Source: DATLZC01 sp037444005 | GTDB taxonomy: Bacteria > Chloroflexota > Dehalococcoidia > DSTF01 > JACRBR01 | Direction: 5' to 3' | Length of the DNA stretch: 18,074 nt | Assembly (NCBI GenBank): GCA_037444005.1 | Contig: JBBING010000044.1 | Span: 1 to 18,074, forward strand | Shown: positions 1-9,200 of the stretch, in pieces | Layout of the letters: every line of letters begins with the position of its first letter | How positions within the stretch are numbered: the first letter of the stretch is position 1 | The notes under the pieces: generated by a model | What the model saw: only the letters and a program-made list of their open reading frames with translations | Database searches by the model: none | What the model was told of the DNA's origin: nothing | Translations under genes and position numbers: made by a program

Positions 1-56
1 TACCCCGCCTCATCTCTAGTGTGGTGTACGGGATCTATCTGGACCAGCTCAGACGC

Positions 57-85
57 TTGACCCGTCGGCCTCGAGACGGAACAAT
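57..85 (+). promoter_or_regulatory. predicted sigma70-type promoter of the antiporter gene
   Basis: A TTGACC hexamer at 57-62 is followed by a 17-base spacer and AACAAT at 80-85, a 4/6 match to TATAAT. The predicted transcription start is near 92, giving a leader of about 85 bases before the antiporter start at 178. This is a by-eye call. The good -35 and optimal spacing support it; the weak first and third bases of the -10 count against it. Nothing else in 1-56 is recognisable as a gene or site. Confidence 0.45.
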
Positions 86-136
86 CACCACGGACCATCG
101 GAACTGGCGCGGGGCCCTATCTACCCCGCACGTTGG

Positions 137-157
137 AGGAGTCTGTCAAGGACTCCT
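137..157 (+). terminator. hairpin in the antiporter leader, terminator- or attenuator-like
   Basis: A perfect 7-base inverted repeat, AGGAGTC at 137-143 and GACTCCT at 151-157, encloses a 7-base loop and is followed by two more T (158-159). It lies between the predicted promoter at 57-85 and the GTG at 178. It could be the terminator of a gene left of the window or a leader attenuator. The T-tract is short, so efficient termination is doubtful. Confidence 0.4.
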
Positions 158-177
158 TTCCGTTATTCGGGTGACGT

Positions 178-1440
178 GTGAGCGAACTCGCGGGCGTCCT
201 GCTCGACTTCTTCCTCATCTTCTTGTTCGCCAAGCTCGCGGCCGAGATCTTCGAGCGCTTGCGGCAGCCGGTCGTCATCGGCGAGCTGCTCGTGGGGATG
301 CTCATCGGCCCGCATGCGCTAGAGCTCATCGGCGTTCCGACCGGCCCGATGATCGACCTGTTCGGCTCCGAGCACGCCGCACAGGAAGGTCTCGACTTCG
401 TGTACGAAGTCATCGCCGAGCTCGGGCTCATCGTGCTCCTGTTCTACGTGGGGTTGGAGACGCACTTCGAGGACCTCCTCCGCGTGTTCCGTCGGGCGAG
501 CGCTGTGGCGATCCTCGGCGTGGCGCTGCCCATGGCGCTCGGCACCGGGTTCATCGCGCTTCTGGATCACAGCGGCAAGGAGGCGCTGTTCGTCGGCGCC
601 GCCCTGGTCGCCACGAGCGTGGGTATCACCGCGCGGGTCATGCGCGACCTCGGCGTCCTCGGTAGCCGCGAGGCCCGCATCATCCTCGGCGCGGCGGTCG
701 TCGACGACATCCTCGCGCTGCTCGTGCTGGTGGTGGTCTCCGACCTCGCGAGCGAGGGGTCGGTCGATGTGACGCAGGTGGCGCTCGTCTCGCTACAGGC
801 GGTGGCGTTCATCGGCTTCGCCCTTCTGGTCGGCACGCGGCTGATGGCCCGCTACAGCCTGCATCTGGAGCGACTCCGCGTGGGCTCGGCCCCGTTGCTC
901 GTGGCCATCGGCCTGATGCTGGGCCTCTCGGCGCTGGCCACGGAGATCGGTCTCGCGGGCATCATCGGCGCGTTCCTCGCCGGCATTGTGCTCGCGGAGT
1001 CCCGTGAGCAGCTTCGACTCGAGCGCGACGTCAGGGCCATCTACGAGTTCCTCGTGCCGTTCTTCTTTGTGCTCACCGGCGCCAAGGTGGACCCCGCCGT
1101 GTTCACGGAGCCGGGGACACTCGGCCTCGCAGCGGCGATTACCGGCCTCGCCATCGCCGGGAAGGTCATCGGATGCGGAGCCGCGGGCTGGGGTCTGGGG
1201 TGGCGCTCGATGGGCATTCTGGGCAGCGGCATGACTCCCCGGGGCGAGATCGGCTTCGTCGTCGCGAGCATCGGTTTGTCGCTCGGCGCCATCTCCGACG
1301 AGATCTTCTCGGCCGTGGTGTTCATGAGCGTCGCCACGACCCTTCTGGCGCCGCCGGTGTTGCAATTGCTGTACCGTATGGGCGCGCGCCCGAGCCGAAG
1401 CGAGGCGGCACCGGCCGAGAAGCCCGCCGCGCTGGCGTAG
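178..1440 (+). CDS. CPA2-family cation:proton antiporter (Kef/NapA type, no RCK domain)
   Basis: This 420-residue polytopic inner-membrane protein should exchange Na+ or K+ for protons, supporting pH and ion homeostasis. About 12 hydrophobic segments fill residues 5-400. Family hallmarks are the R-Q-P-x-V-I-G-E-L-L-V-G-M-L-I-G-P stretch at about 29-45, G-L-E-T in a TM near 92-95, the A-T-S-V-G-I-T-A-R segment near 145-153, and V-V-D-D-I-L-A-L with Asp176-Asp177. The paired Asp is the ion-binding motif associated with electrogenic CPA2 exchangers such as NapA. The chain ends after the membrane domain with a short Ala/Pro-rich tail, so the TrkA-N/RCK regulatory domains of true KefB/KefC are absent. 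The GTG at 178 is chosen because an in-frame TGA lies at 172-174. No SD site is close to it. The transported ion cannot be read from sequence. Confidence 0.9.
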   Translation: MSELAGVLLDFFLIFLFAKLAAEIFERLRQPVVIGELLVGMLIGPHALELIGVPTGPMIDLFGSEHAAQEGLDFVYEVIAELGLIVLLFYVGLETHFEDLLRVFRRASAVAILGVALPMALGTGFIALLDHSGKEALFVGAALVATSVGITARVMRDLGVLGSREARIILGAAVVDDILALLVLVVVSDLASEGSVDVTQVALVSLQAVAFIGFALLVGTRLMARYSLHLERLRVGSAPLLVAIGLMLGLSALATEIGLAGIIGAFLAGIVLAESREQLRLERDVRAIYEFLVPFFFVLTGAKVDPAVFTEPGTLGLAAAITGLAIAGKVIGCGAAGWGLGWRSMGILGSGMTPRGEIGFVVASIGLSLGAISDEIFSAVVFMSVATTLLAPPVLQLLYRMGARPSRSEAAPAEKPAALA

Positions 1441-1477
1441 GCGAGGGCGCGATTCTGGAGCGCCGCCGGCGCCCCCG

Positions 1478-1483
1478 TATAAT
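1478..1483 (+). promoter_or_regulatory. consensus -10 element just upstream of the CoA-transferase start
   Basis: A perfect TATAAT at 1478-1483 ends nine bases before the ATG at 1493, so transcription should begin at about 1490 and the mRNA would be essentially leaderless. No SD precedes the ATG. The -35 region is poor. The spacer contains a GC-rich inverted repeat (GCGCC 1460-1464 with GGCGC 1468-1472) that could be the antiporter gene's 3' hairpin or an operator. This promoter probably also serves the downstream run to 9596. Confidence 0.6.
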
Positions 1484-1492
1484 GGCGCCACA

Positions 1493-2728
1493 ATGGCCGT
1501 ATACCCGCTCGAAGGCATCCGGGTGCTCGATTTCACCATCTGGCAGCAGGGCCCCTACGCGACGGTCATGCTCGCCGACATGGGCGCCGACGTCATCAAG
1601 ATCGAGGAGCCACGCGGGGGCGATCCGGGACGCGGACTCCAGCCCATCAACGACGCGGGGTTGGGCGGGTACTTCCAGGCCCACAATCGCGGCAAGCGGT
1701 CAGTGGCGCTGAATCTCAAGCATCCGGCAGGCCGCGAGGCTGCGCTCGCTTTGGCCCGGGACGCGGACGCGCTCGTGCACAACTACCGCGCCGGAGTGAT
1801 GGAGCGGCTGGGCCTCGGCTACCGCGACGTCGCCGCCGTGAATTCCGACATCGTCTACGTGCACGCGTCGGGTTACGGACCGGCGGGCGACGAAGCCTCC
1901 GAGGGCTCGTTCGACATTCTCGCGCAGGCGAGAGGCGGGCTCATGAGCGTCACGGGCGAGCCCGATGGCCCACCGCTGCCGGCGGGCGTCCCGGTGGCCG
2001 ACCAGGTCGGCGCGATGATGGCCGGCTTCGCGGTGGTGTCAGGGCTGCTCTATCGGCAGCGAACCGGCCGGGGCATCGAGATGGACGTCTCGCTGCTCGG
2101 GAGCCAGCTCGCGCTGCAAGCGTTCAACATCACGAACTACCTGTTCACGGGCCGTGTCCCGCAACGAAGACGCCGGGCCGGCTCGACGCCGTTCTGGAAC
2201 GTGTACCGCGGCTCGGACGACCGGTACTTCGTCATCGGCATGTTGTTCGACCGGCGGTGGCCGGAGCTGTGCGCCGCGATCGGGCGGCCCGAGCTCGAAG
2301 CGGATCCGCGCTTCGATACCTATCGCAAACGGGTGACCGAAGGCGCCGTCGAGCTCATCGCCATCCTCGACGACGTGTTCGCGACGAAGCCCGCGACGCA
2401 CTGGGTGCGGTCCCTCACCGAGGCCGGCGTCTTCGTGGCCCCGGTGCAGGACTATGCGGACGTCGCCGCTGACCGGCAGGTGCTCGCCAACGGGTACATC
2501 CAGGAGGTGATGGACCCACGTCATGGCGCCGTGCGCATGGTGGCGCTGCCGGTAGCGGTGAATGGCGAGCCGTTGCCAGTGCGAGGGCTCGCGCCGGAGC
2601 TCGGGGCGCACACCGAGGAGGCGCTGCTCGAGGCCGGGTACACCTGGCAGGAGATCGCCGAACTCAGGGCGGCCGGCGCCATCGGGCCGGCCCGGGACGG
2701 ACCAGACCGGCTTGCGACGGATTCGTAA
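1493..2728 (+). CDS. CaiB/BaiF family (class III) CoA-transferase
   Basis: This 411-residue enzyme belongs to the class III CoA-transferases, which move CoA between carboxylic acids, for example formyl-CoA:oxalate, carnitine and 2-methylacyl substrates. The N-terminal signature is visible: L-E-G-I-R-V-L-D-F at 6-14, then M-L-A-D-M-G-A-D-V-I-K-I-E at 26-38. The segment H-N-Y-R-A-G at 96-101 and the T-G-R-G-I-E-M-D-V-S-L-L block at 191-202 are also typical. Asp170, in V-A-D-Q-V-G, aligns with the catalytic Asp169 of formyl-CoA transferase, so the protein looks active. Length is normal for the family. The next gene starts 54 bases downstream and encodes an LLM oxidoreductase, a combination suggesting catabolism of an unusual carboxylic acid. 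The substrate is unknown. The ATG is preceded by a promoter, not an SD, so the mRNA is probably leaderless. Confidence 0.92.
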   Translation: MAVYPLEGIRVLDFTIWQQGPYATVMLADMGADVIKIEEPRGGDPGRGLQPINDAGLGGYFQAHNRGKRSVALNLKHPAGREAALALARDADALVHNYRAGVMERLGLGYRDVAAVNSDIVYVHASGYGPAGDEASEGSFDILAQARGGLMSVTGEPDGPPLPAGVPVADQVGAMMAGFAVVSGLLYRQRTGRGIEMDVSLLGSQLALQAFNITNYLFTGRVPQRRRRAGSTPFWNVYRGSDDRYFVIGMLFDRRWPELCAAIGRPELEADPRFDTYRKRVTEGAVELIAILDDVFATKPATHWVRSLTEAGVFVAPVQDYADVAADRQVLANGYIQEVMDPRHGAVRMVALPVAVNGEPLPVRGLAPELGAHTEEALLEAGYTWQEIAELRAAGAIGPARDGPDRLATDS

Positions 2729-2782
2729 GCGGCTGCGTCACGGGAGCGCCCGTACGCTCGCAGGAAGGAGAAGCAACGCTCG

Positions 2783-3730
2783 ATGAAGATGCCGAAGGTG
2801 TTCGTGCCCACCGGCGCGTGGAACTATCGCGCCGGCGTGACGGCGGAGGAGGTTATCGCGTCCGCTCGGCGGGCGGAGGCGGCGGGAATCGACGGGTTGT
2901 TCGCGGGCGACCATGTGACCTTCCACGGAACCGGGAATGACGGCCTCATCAACCTGGCGGCGGTGGCGGCGCATACGGAGCGGGTGCTGCTGCAGACCAG
3001 CGTGTACCTTCTGGCGCTGCGGCATCCGACGCCGGTGGCGCTGCAGGTGGCGTTGCTCGACCAGCTTGCCAGGGGACGTCTCATCCTGGGCATCGGCATC
3101 GGCGGCGAAGACCCGGACGAGTGGTGGGCGTGCGGCGTCGACCCGAAGACGCGGGCGCGCCGGACGGACGAAGCGATGCAGATCCTGCGGTCGCTGTGGA
3201 CCCGCGAGGAGACGACGTTCGAGGGCAAATACTTCCGGTTGCGCAACGTGCGCATGCAGCCGAAGCCGTTCCGCGACGATGGCGTGCCGATGTGGGTGGG
3301 TGGCCGGTCGGACGCGGCCGTGCGCCGGGCGGCGCGCTACGGGGACGGGTACACGGGCATCTGGATCTCCCCGCGGCGGTTCCGCGAGATTCAGGAGCTG
3401 CTCGCGCAGTTCGCCGCCGAAGCCGGCAGGGGCGACGTGCGGTTCCAGTTCGGCATGCAGATCTGGCTGGGCGTGGACCGGGACGAAGCGAAAGCGCGGG
3501 AGAAGGTGGCGCGACGGATGGAAGGGTTCTACAGGATTCCCTTCGAGCGCTTCGAACGGTACGTTCCCTACGGGCCGCCCGAGAAAGTGGCCGAGTTCAT
3601 CATGCAGTACGTCGAGCTGGGATGCGAGCACGTCAATCTGGTGGCCGCCGACCGCTCGCAGGAGGCGGTGCTCGAGTCGGCGCTGCAGGTGCGGGAGGCG
3701 CTCCGTTCGATGTGCGGAGCGACGGCATGA
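2783..3730 (+). CDS. LLM-class (luciferase-like, probably F420-dependent) oxidoreductase
   Basis: This 315-residue protein has the TIM-barrel luciferase-like monooxygenase fold. Visible marks are A-E-A-A-G-I-D-G-L-F-A-G-D-H at about 30-43, L-D-Q-L-A-R-G-R-L-I-L-G-I-G-I-G-G near 91-107, the W-V-G-G-R-S strand-loop near 172-177 and A-A-R-Y-G-D-G-Y near 183-190. Actinobacterial and Chloroflexota members mostly use coenzyme F420, others FMN; the cofactor cannot be settled here. The family covers hydride transfer to ketones, imines and enoyl substrates and flavin monooxygenation. An SD-like AAGGAG at 2765-2770 lies 12 bases before the first ATG; the ATG at 2789 is an alternative. Its position between a CoA-transferase and envelope genes does not define a substrate, though co-transcription with the CoA-transferase is likely. 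Confidence 0.9.
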   Translation: MKMPKVFVPTGAWNYRAGVTAEEVIASARRAEAAGIDGLFAGDHVTFHGTGNDGLINLAAVAAHTERVLLQTSVYLLALRHPTPVALQVALLDQLARGRLILGIGIGGEDPDEWWACGVDPKTRARRTDEAMQILRSLWTREETTFEGKYFRLRNVRMQPKPFRDDGVPMWVGGRSDAAVRRAARYGDGYTGIWISPRRFREIQELLAQFAAEAGRGDVRFQFGMQIWLGVDRDEAKAREKVARRMEGFYRIPFERFERYVPYGPPEKVAEFIMQYVELGCEHVNLVAADRSQEAVLESALQVREALRSMCGATA

Positions 3731-3751
3731 AGCGCGAGGCCCCGCGGCGCC

Positions 3752-6247
3752 ATGGCTGACGCCCTCGCCTGGTGGCTCGCCGTCGAGGTCGTCGGCCTAG
3801 CGGCGCTTCCGCTGACCTTTCTCGCGCTCGGCCGTCTTCCCGATCGCGGGTATTCGTTCTCCAGGCCTTTCGGCCTTCTGCTCGCCGGGTACGGGCTGTG
3901 GACGCTCAACATGGCGCGGCTCGTGCCCAACACTGGCCGCGGCGTCGCCGCTGTCGTCGTCCTCGTCGCGCTCGTCTCGTGCTGGGCCGCCTGGCGCCGG
4001 AGGGACGAGCTGCTCGCATTCGCGAAGCATCGGTGGGCGTATCTCCTGTTCGTCGACGGGCTCTTCGCGCTAGCGTTCTTCGTCGCCGCGTGGCTGCGCT
4101 CGTACGTGCCCGACATCGCGGGGACCGAGAAGCCCATGGACTTCATGTTCCTGAACGCCGCAAGCCGGGCGGAGCGGTTCCCACCGCAGGACCCCTGGCT
4201 GTCGGGCTTCGACGTGGCCTACTACTACTTCGGTTACCTGCTCGTCTCGACGGTCGGCCAGCTCGCCGGGGTAGCGACGAACGTCGGCTACAACCTGGGG
4301 CTGGCCATGATCGCCGCGCTCACGGTGACCGGCGCTTTCGGGCTGGCGTACAACGTCGTCGCCACGGCTGCGGGCGCTGACAATGATGAAGCCGGAGACG
4401 AGGCGAGAGACGAGGAGGGACACGGCGTCGTCGCGGCGCTCGAGCGGGCCGGGCTCTGGATGCGTCCCCTCGCTTTCGGCGCGCTGGCCGTTACGCTGGT
4501 GGCCATCATCGGCAACCTCGAAGGCGTGTTCGAGTTCACCGCGGCGCACGGCCTCCTTCCGCACGGCTTCTACCGCTGGCTCGAGATCGCCGACCTCGAC
4601 GTCCGGCCGACGAATACCGACCGCTGGTATCCCACCGAATCGTGGTCGTACTGGTGGTGGTTCCGCGCCAGTCGAATCCTGCGGCGTCCGTTCGAGGGCG
4701 GCGAGCTCGAGATCATCACTGAGTTTCCGGCGTTTAGCTTCGTGCTCGGCGACCTGCACCCGCATGTGCTGTCGCTGCCCTTCATGCTGCTGGCGGTGGG
4801 AGTCGCGTTGCATCTCCTGCGGAGCCCCGAACCCCTCGACCTGGTGTACTGGCTCCGGCGGCCAGGCGGGCTGGCGATGGCCGCCCTGCTGGTGGGCGGG
4901 CTCGGGTTCATCAACACCTGGGACGCCCCCACGTTCGGTGTCCTTCTGATCGGCGCGGCGCTCGTCCGGAACCTCCAGCTCGCGGGCCCGGAAGGGCGCC
5001 GCCGTGTCGGCGCGCGGGCTCTCGATCTCGCGAGCTTTGGACTGCCGCTCGTGGGGCTGGCGCTCGCGGCGTACGCTCCGTTCTTCTTCGGCAGCCTCGA
5101 CAGCCAGGCCGACGGCGTGACGGCGACGAGCGACCCCGGTTCGCGTCCGGTCGACATGCTGATCTTCTGGGGTCCGACGGCGGTCCTGCTGGTGCCGTTC
5201 GTCGCCCGCAGGCTGACAGAGGCGCATCGCGAACGGCCCCTGACGCCACGAGCGTGGTCGATGGCGTTGGCCGCGCCCGCGGCGCTCGTCGCCGCGTGGC
5301 TGCTCTGGGACCCCATCGCGGCGATCGCGGGCGCGCTGGGCGTGCCCCTTCGTGAAGCGCCGGAGGGGCTCGGCGGACGCCTCGGGAATCGAGGAGGGGA
5401 GTACCTCACCCTCGTGGCGCTCGCGGCGCTCTTCGCCGCGACGGTGCTGGCGCTGGGGCGGGAAATCGCCCGGGAGAGCCCGCGGCCGGCTTCGCTCGTA
5501 GGGTTGACGCTCTCGGCGCTCGGAGTGTTCCTCGTGCTCGGTCCCGAGCTCTTCTACCTCGTCGATTCCTTCGGGACGCGGATGAACACGGTGTTCAAGC
5601 TCTGGTTCCAGGCGTGGGCGCTCTTCGGCGTCGCGGCGGCGTGCGCGGGGTACGAACTGTGGAGGGAGGGCGTGCGCGCGAAGCGGCCGGCGCCATGGGC
5701 GCTCGCCTGGGCGGGGACGACAGCGATTGTCCTGCTCGGGGGGCTCCTCTATCCTGTGGGCGCGACGCTGGCGCGCACCGACGGCCTGCGCGGCGCGCGG
5801 ACGCTGGACGGGCTCGCGTTCGTCCGGACGCTGGACGCAGGCGAGTACGACGCGGTCCAGTGGCTGTATCCGCGCAGGCGAGACCACATCGTGATCGCCG
5901 AAGCGGTCGGCGCCGATTACACCTACGGAGGCCGCATGTCCGCCGCGACCGGGCTTCCCACCCCCCTGCAATGGCCCGGCCACGAGCTCCAGTGGCGCGG
6001 CGAAACCGAGTCCCAGGGGTCGCGCCAGGCGGACGTCGATCGCCTCTATCGCTCCACCAATCCCCAGGATGTCGCCGACGTCGTGAACCAGTACGGCATC
6101 ACGTTCGTTATCGTAGGGAGAGCGGAACGCGAGCAATTTCCCGAGGAGGCGCTCGCGAAGTTCGACAAGGTTCTGGGTCCGCCCGTCTTCCAGAGCGGCG
6201 AGACGCGCATCTACAGCACCGTCTCCGTTCGCGAGCGCGGGCGCTAG
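3752..6247 (+). CDS. DUF2298 / 'YYY' domain polytopic membrane protein, glycosyltransferase-like
   Basis: This 831-residue, very hydrophobic protein matches the DUF2298/TIGR03662 'Chlor_Arch_YYY' family of unknown biochemical role, which resembles GT-C membrane glycosyltransferases. Family blocks in order are E-K-P-M-D (126-130), the namesake A-Y-Y-Y-F-G-Y (156-162), E-F-P-A-F-S-F-V-L-G-D-L-H-P-H (about 324-338), N-T-W-D-A-P-T-F (388-395), a D-S-F-G-T-R-M-N-T-V-F-K segment near 605-616, an E-A-V-G segment followed by T-G-L-P near 714-732, and a C-terminal soluble part with R-Q-A-D-V-D-R-L-Y. Roughly 14-18 TM segments are apparent. An acidic Asp/Glu-rich stretch at about 209-224 interrupts the first third. 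GT-C enzymes use polyprenyl-phosphate sugars at the outer face; that role is inferred here. The start lies 21 bases after the LLM gene, and the partner gene begins 19 bases downstream. Confidence 0.9.
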   Translation: MADALAWWLAVEVVGLAALPLTFLALGRLPDRGYSFSRPFGLLLAGYGLWTLNMARLVPNTGRGVAAVVVLVALVSCWAAWRRRDELLAFAKHRWAYLLFVDGLFALAFFVAAWLRSYVPDIAGTEKPMDFMFLNAASRAERFPPQDPWLSGFDVAYYYFGYLLVSTVGQLAGVATNVGYNLGLAMIAALTVTGAFGLAYNVVATAAGADNDEAGDEARDEEGHGVVAALERAGLWMRPLAFGALAVTLVAIIGNLEGVFEFTAAHGLLPHGFYRWLEIADLDVRPTNTDRWYPTESWSYWWWFRASRILRRPFEGGELEIITEFPAFSFVLGDLHPHVLSLPFMLLAVGVALHLLRSPEPLDLVYWLRRPGGLAMAALLVGGLGFINTWDAPTFGVLLIGAALVRNLQLAGPEGRRRVGARALDLASFGLPLVGLALAAYAPFFFGSLDSQADGVTATSDPGSRPVDMLIFWGPTAVLLVPFVARRLTEAHRERPLTPRAWSMALAAPAALVAAWLLWDPIAAIAGALGVPLREAPEGLGGRLGNRGGEYLTLVALAALFAATVLALGREIARESPRPASLVGLTLSALGVFLVLGPELFYLVDSFGTRMNTVFKLWFQAWALFGVAAACAGYELWREGVRAKRPAPWALAWAGTTAIVLLGGLLYPVGATLARTDGLRGARTLDGLAFVRTLDAGEYDAVQWLYPRRRDHIVIAEAVGADYTYGGRMSAATGLPTPLQWPGHELQWRGETESQGSRQADVDRLYRSTNPQDVADVVNQYGITFVIVGRAEREQFPEEALAKFDKVLGPPVFQSGETRIYSTVSVRERGR

Positions 6248-6266
6248 GAGGGAATCGGCTCCGGGC

Positions 6267-9200
6267 ATGGCGAAACAGGAGCGGGCTGCGCGCGCGGCCG
6301 ACGTCACGGAGCGGCTGAAGTCGACCCCGTTGGCTCAGAGCCTCGGGCTCGAGCAGGCGGCGGCTTTCGTCCGGTCACAGTGGGAGATTCTCACCTACGG
6401 CGTCGTCTTCCTCTTCGGCGCGGTCATCCGCTTCTACGATCTCGGGACCCGGGCGATCCACCACGACGAGTCGCTGCACGCGAAGTTCAGCTACGACCTG
6501 GCCAACGGCATCAAGTTCTTCCACGAGCCCTTCATGCACGGCATGTTCCAGTTCATGGGCAACGCCGCCGTCATGAAGCTGCTGGGGGATAGCGACTACA
6601 CGGCACGCGTGCTGGCGGCGACCATGGGCAGCGGGCTGATCCTGCTGCCGCTCCTCCTGCGGAGCTATCTGGGGCGGCTGGGGACCCTCGCCGCCGCGCT
6701 CTTCATCGCCATCTCGCCGACGCTCTTCTACTACAGCCGGTTCACCCGCGAGGACATCTACACCGGCTTCTGGACCATGGCGCTGGTGGTCTGCATGTGG
6801 CGGTATCTGGCCACGCGCAACGATGGCTGGCTCTTCGGCTCCGCGGCCATGCTCGCCTTCTCCTTCGCGACGAAGGAGACGACCTTCATGATCGCGCTCG
6901 TCTTCCTGGTGTTTCTGAACTACATGGTGGCGGTCGACGTCGGAAGCAGGATCGCCGATGCGCTCGACACGGACGACGTCCTCCGCAGGTTCGCCATTGT
7001 CGCGGCGCTCTTCCCGGTGGCATGGCTCGTCGTCGTGGTGTGGCCGTTCCTCGGGCGCTGGCGCGAGCGATACCGGCTCGAATGGCCGGACGCGGCCACG
7101 CTGCTGCTCGTGCTGGGCACGCTGACGGCTCCGCAGTTCACCGCCGGCATCACGCAGAAGCTTCTCGGCGACGGTCTGGGAATCCCATGGTTCAAGAGCG
7201 CTGGCTTCGACACCGCCCCCGGAGATCACATCGCCGACGGGGAAAAGACGATGGCGCAGACAAGCCTGCTCGCCATGATCTTCCTCACGGCGTACGTGGG
7301 CATGCTCTGGGATGTCCGCCGCTGGCTGGTCTGCGGCGGCGTCTTCTACTTCATCTTCACCTTCTTCTTTACGACGGCGTTCACGAACATGGCCGGGTTC
7401 TGGTCCGGCATCTGGGGCTCGCTGGACTACTGGCTCCAGGAGCAGCACACGCGCCGCGGGGATCAGCCCGAGTACTACTACTTCATCCTCCTGCCGGTGT
7501 ACGAGTTCATGCCACTGCTCATCGCGCTGGCCGGGACGTTGTACTACGGGCTACGTGGCGAGCTGCGGGACCGCCTGATCACGGGCGCGGCGCTGCTGGC
7601 CGTGATCGCCATCGCCGCGGCGGGAGGCGAAACGACGGAGTCGGTGCGGAATGCGCTGGGCTTCACCGTCGTGATGGTCGCCATCCTGGTGGTGCGGCTC
7701 GACCTCTTTGCGCGGTTCCTTGTGTTCTGGTTCATGGGCGCCTTTATGGGCCTCACGCTCGCGGGAGAGAAGATGCCCTGGCTCAACGTCCACCTGGCGC
7801 TGCCGCTCGCGGTGTTAGCTGGGCGCTACGTGGACGACTCCTTCCATCGCACCCACGCGGAACTCGACCTTCCCGCGTTCGAGCGCTGGGCGCCCTACGT
7901 GTACGTGATCGCGGGCGCCGCGCTCGGCACGGTGGTGTTCCTGGCGGTGGGGCCATTCTCGACGGCGGCGGTCGGAGGCTGGTTGCTGCTTGTGGTCGCG
8001 GCCGGGGCGAGCGTCTGGGCGTATCTATCGTACGAACCTCAGGTGGGGCGGCAGGTCGCCGTCGCGGGCGTGATGGCCATGCTTGCGGTGTTCGCGTTCA
8101 AGGTCGCGTGGCAGGCGGCCATTCGCCACGGCGACGAGCCGCGGGACATGCTCATCTACACGCAGACCACGCGCGACCTGCGTGAGGTGCGGGACGAGAT
8201 CGACCGGCTGGCGGTCGAATCGGGCCTTGGCTACGCGCTGCCGATCGACGTCGACGCGACGGACGGCTTCGCCTGGCCGTGGAGCTGGTATCTGCGGAAA
8301 TACACGAATGTCGGCTACCCCACCATGGGGTCCGACTACGTGCCTCGCGAGGGGGCGATCGTGCTCGCGGCGAAGTCGAACGCCGGGTACATCGACCCGG
8401 CCGCGCACGGCCTGTCCGAGGGCGTGCCGTACCGGCACCGGGCATGGTTCCCCGAGAGCTACCGGGGCTATTCGTTCGCGCGGTTCGTCGAGGATCTGTT
8501 CGACCCCGGGGCCTGGTCGCGCTGGCGGCGGTTCTTCTTCGAACGGGAGCTGCCTGCGCCGACGGGGTCGGCAGACGCCGTCGCGTTCTTCCCTGCGAGC
8601 TTCCAGCCGGGACTGCCGGGGTCGACCTACGAGCCGCCCGACACGCCCACTGTCGTGGTCGAAGGCAACCAGGTGATTCTCGGTGGCTCGGGCGCCCGGG
8701 CAGGCCAGTACCAGCAGCCAGCGGATGTGGACGTCGGCCCCGACGGGAGCATCTACGTAGTCGACACGGGGAACCACCGTGTGCAGCGGCTGGCGCCCGA
8801 CGGGAACGCGCAGGTTGCGATCGGCGGAATCGGACAGAGCGAGGGCCGCTTCGCGCAGCCGCCCGGCACCACCGACGGGCCGTGGGGCATCGCCGTGGGG
8901 CCCGACGGTTCGGTGTACGTCGCGGACACGTGGAACCACCGTATCCAGAAATTCGATCGCGACCTCAACTTCGTGAAGGCGTGGGGAGCGCCGTCTCTTC
9001 CCGGGCAGGAGCTGACCCCGCTGCTCCTCTTCGGACCGCGAAGCATCGCCATCGACGCCGATGGCAACCTGCTCGTGGCCGATACGGGGAACGCCCGCAT
9101 CGTGAAATACAGCCCCGACGGCGAGCCGCTGGCCACCTTCGGGAAGAAGTTCCCCCTGGCCGAGAACCCGGACGCCAAGCCAGGCGACGGGGACCCGGCG

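Noticed and set aside
3727..3759. Ten-codon ORF whose ATG overlaps the TGA of the LLM gene (ATGA)
   Set aside because: Too short and basic, ends inside the YYY coding start and has no SD. It is probably chance, although translational coupling through it cannot be excluded.
4070..6307. A 745-codon minus-strand open frame opposite the YYY gene
   Set aside because: Low-complexity Arg/Glu/His-rich translation with no motif; the plus-strand YYY family match explains the region.
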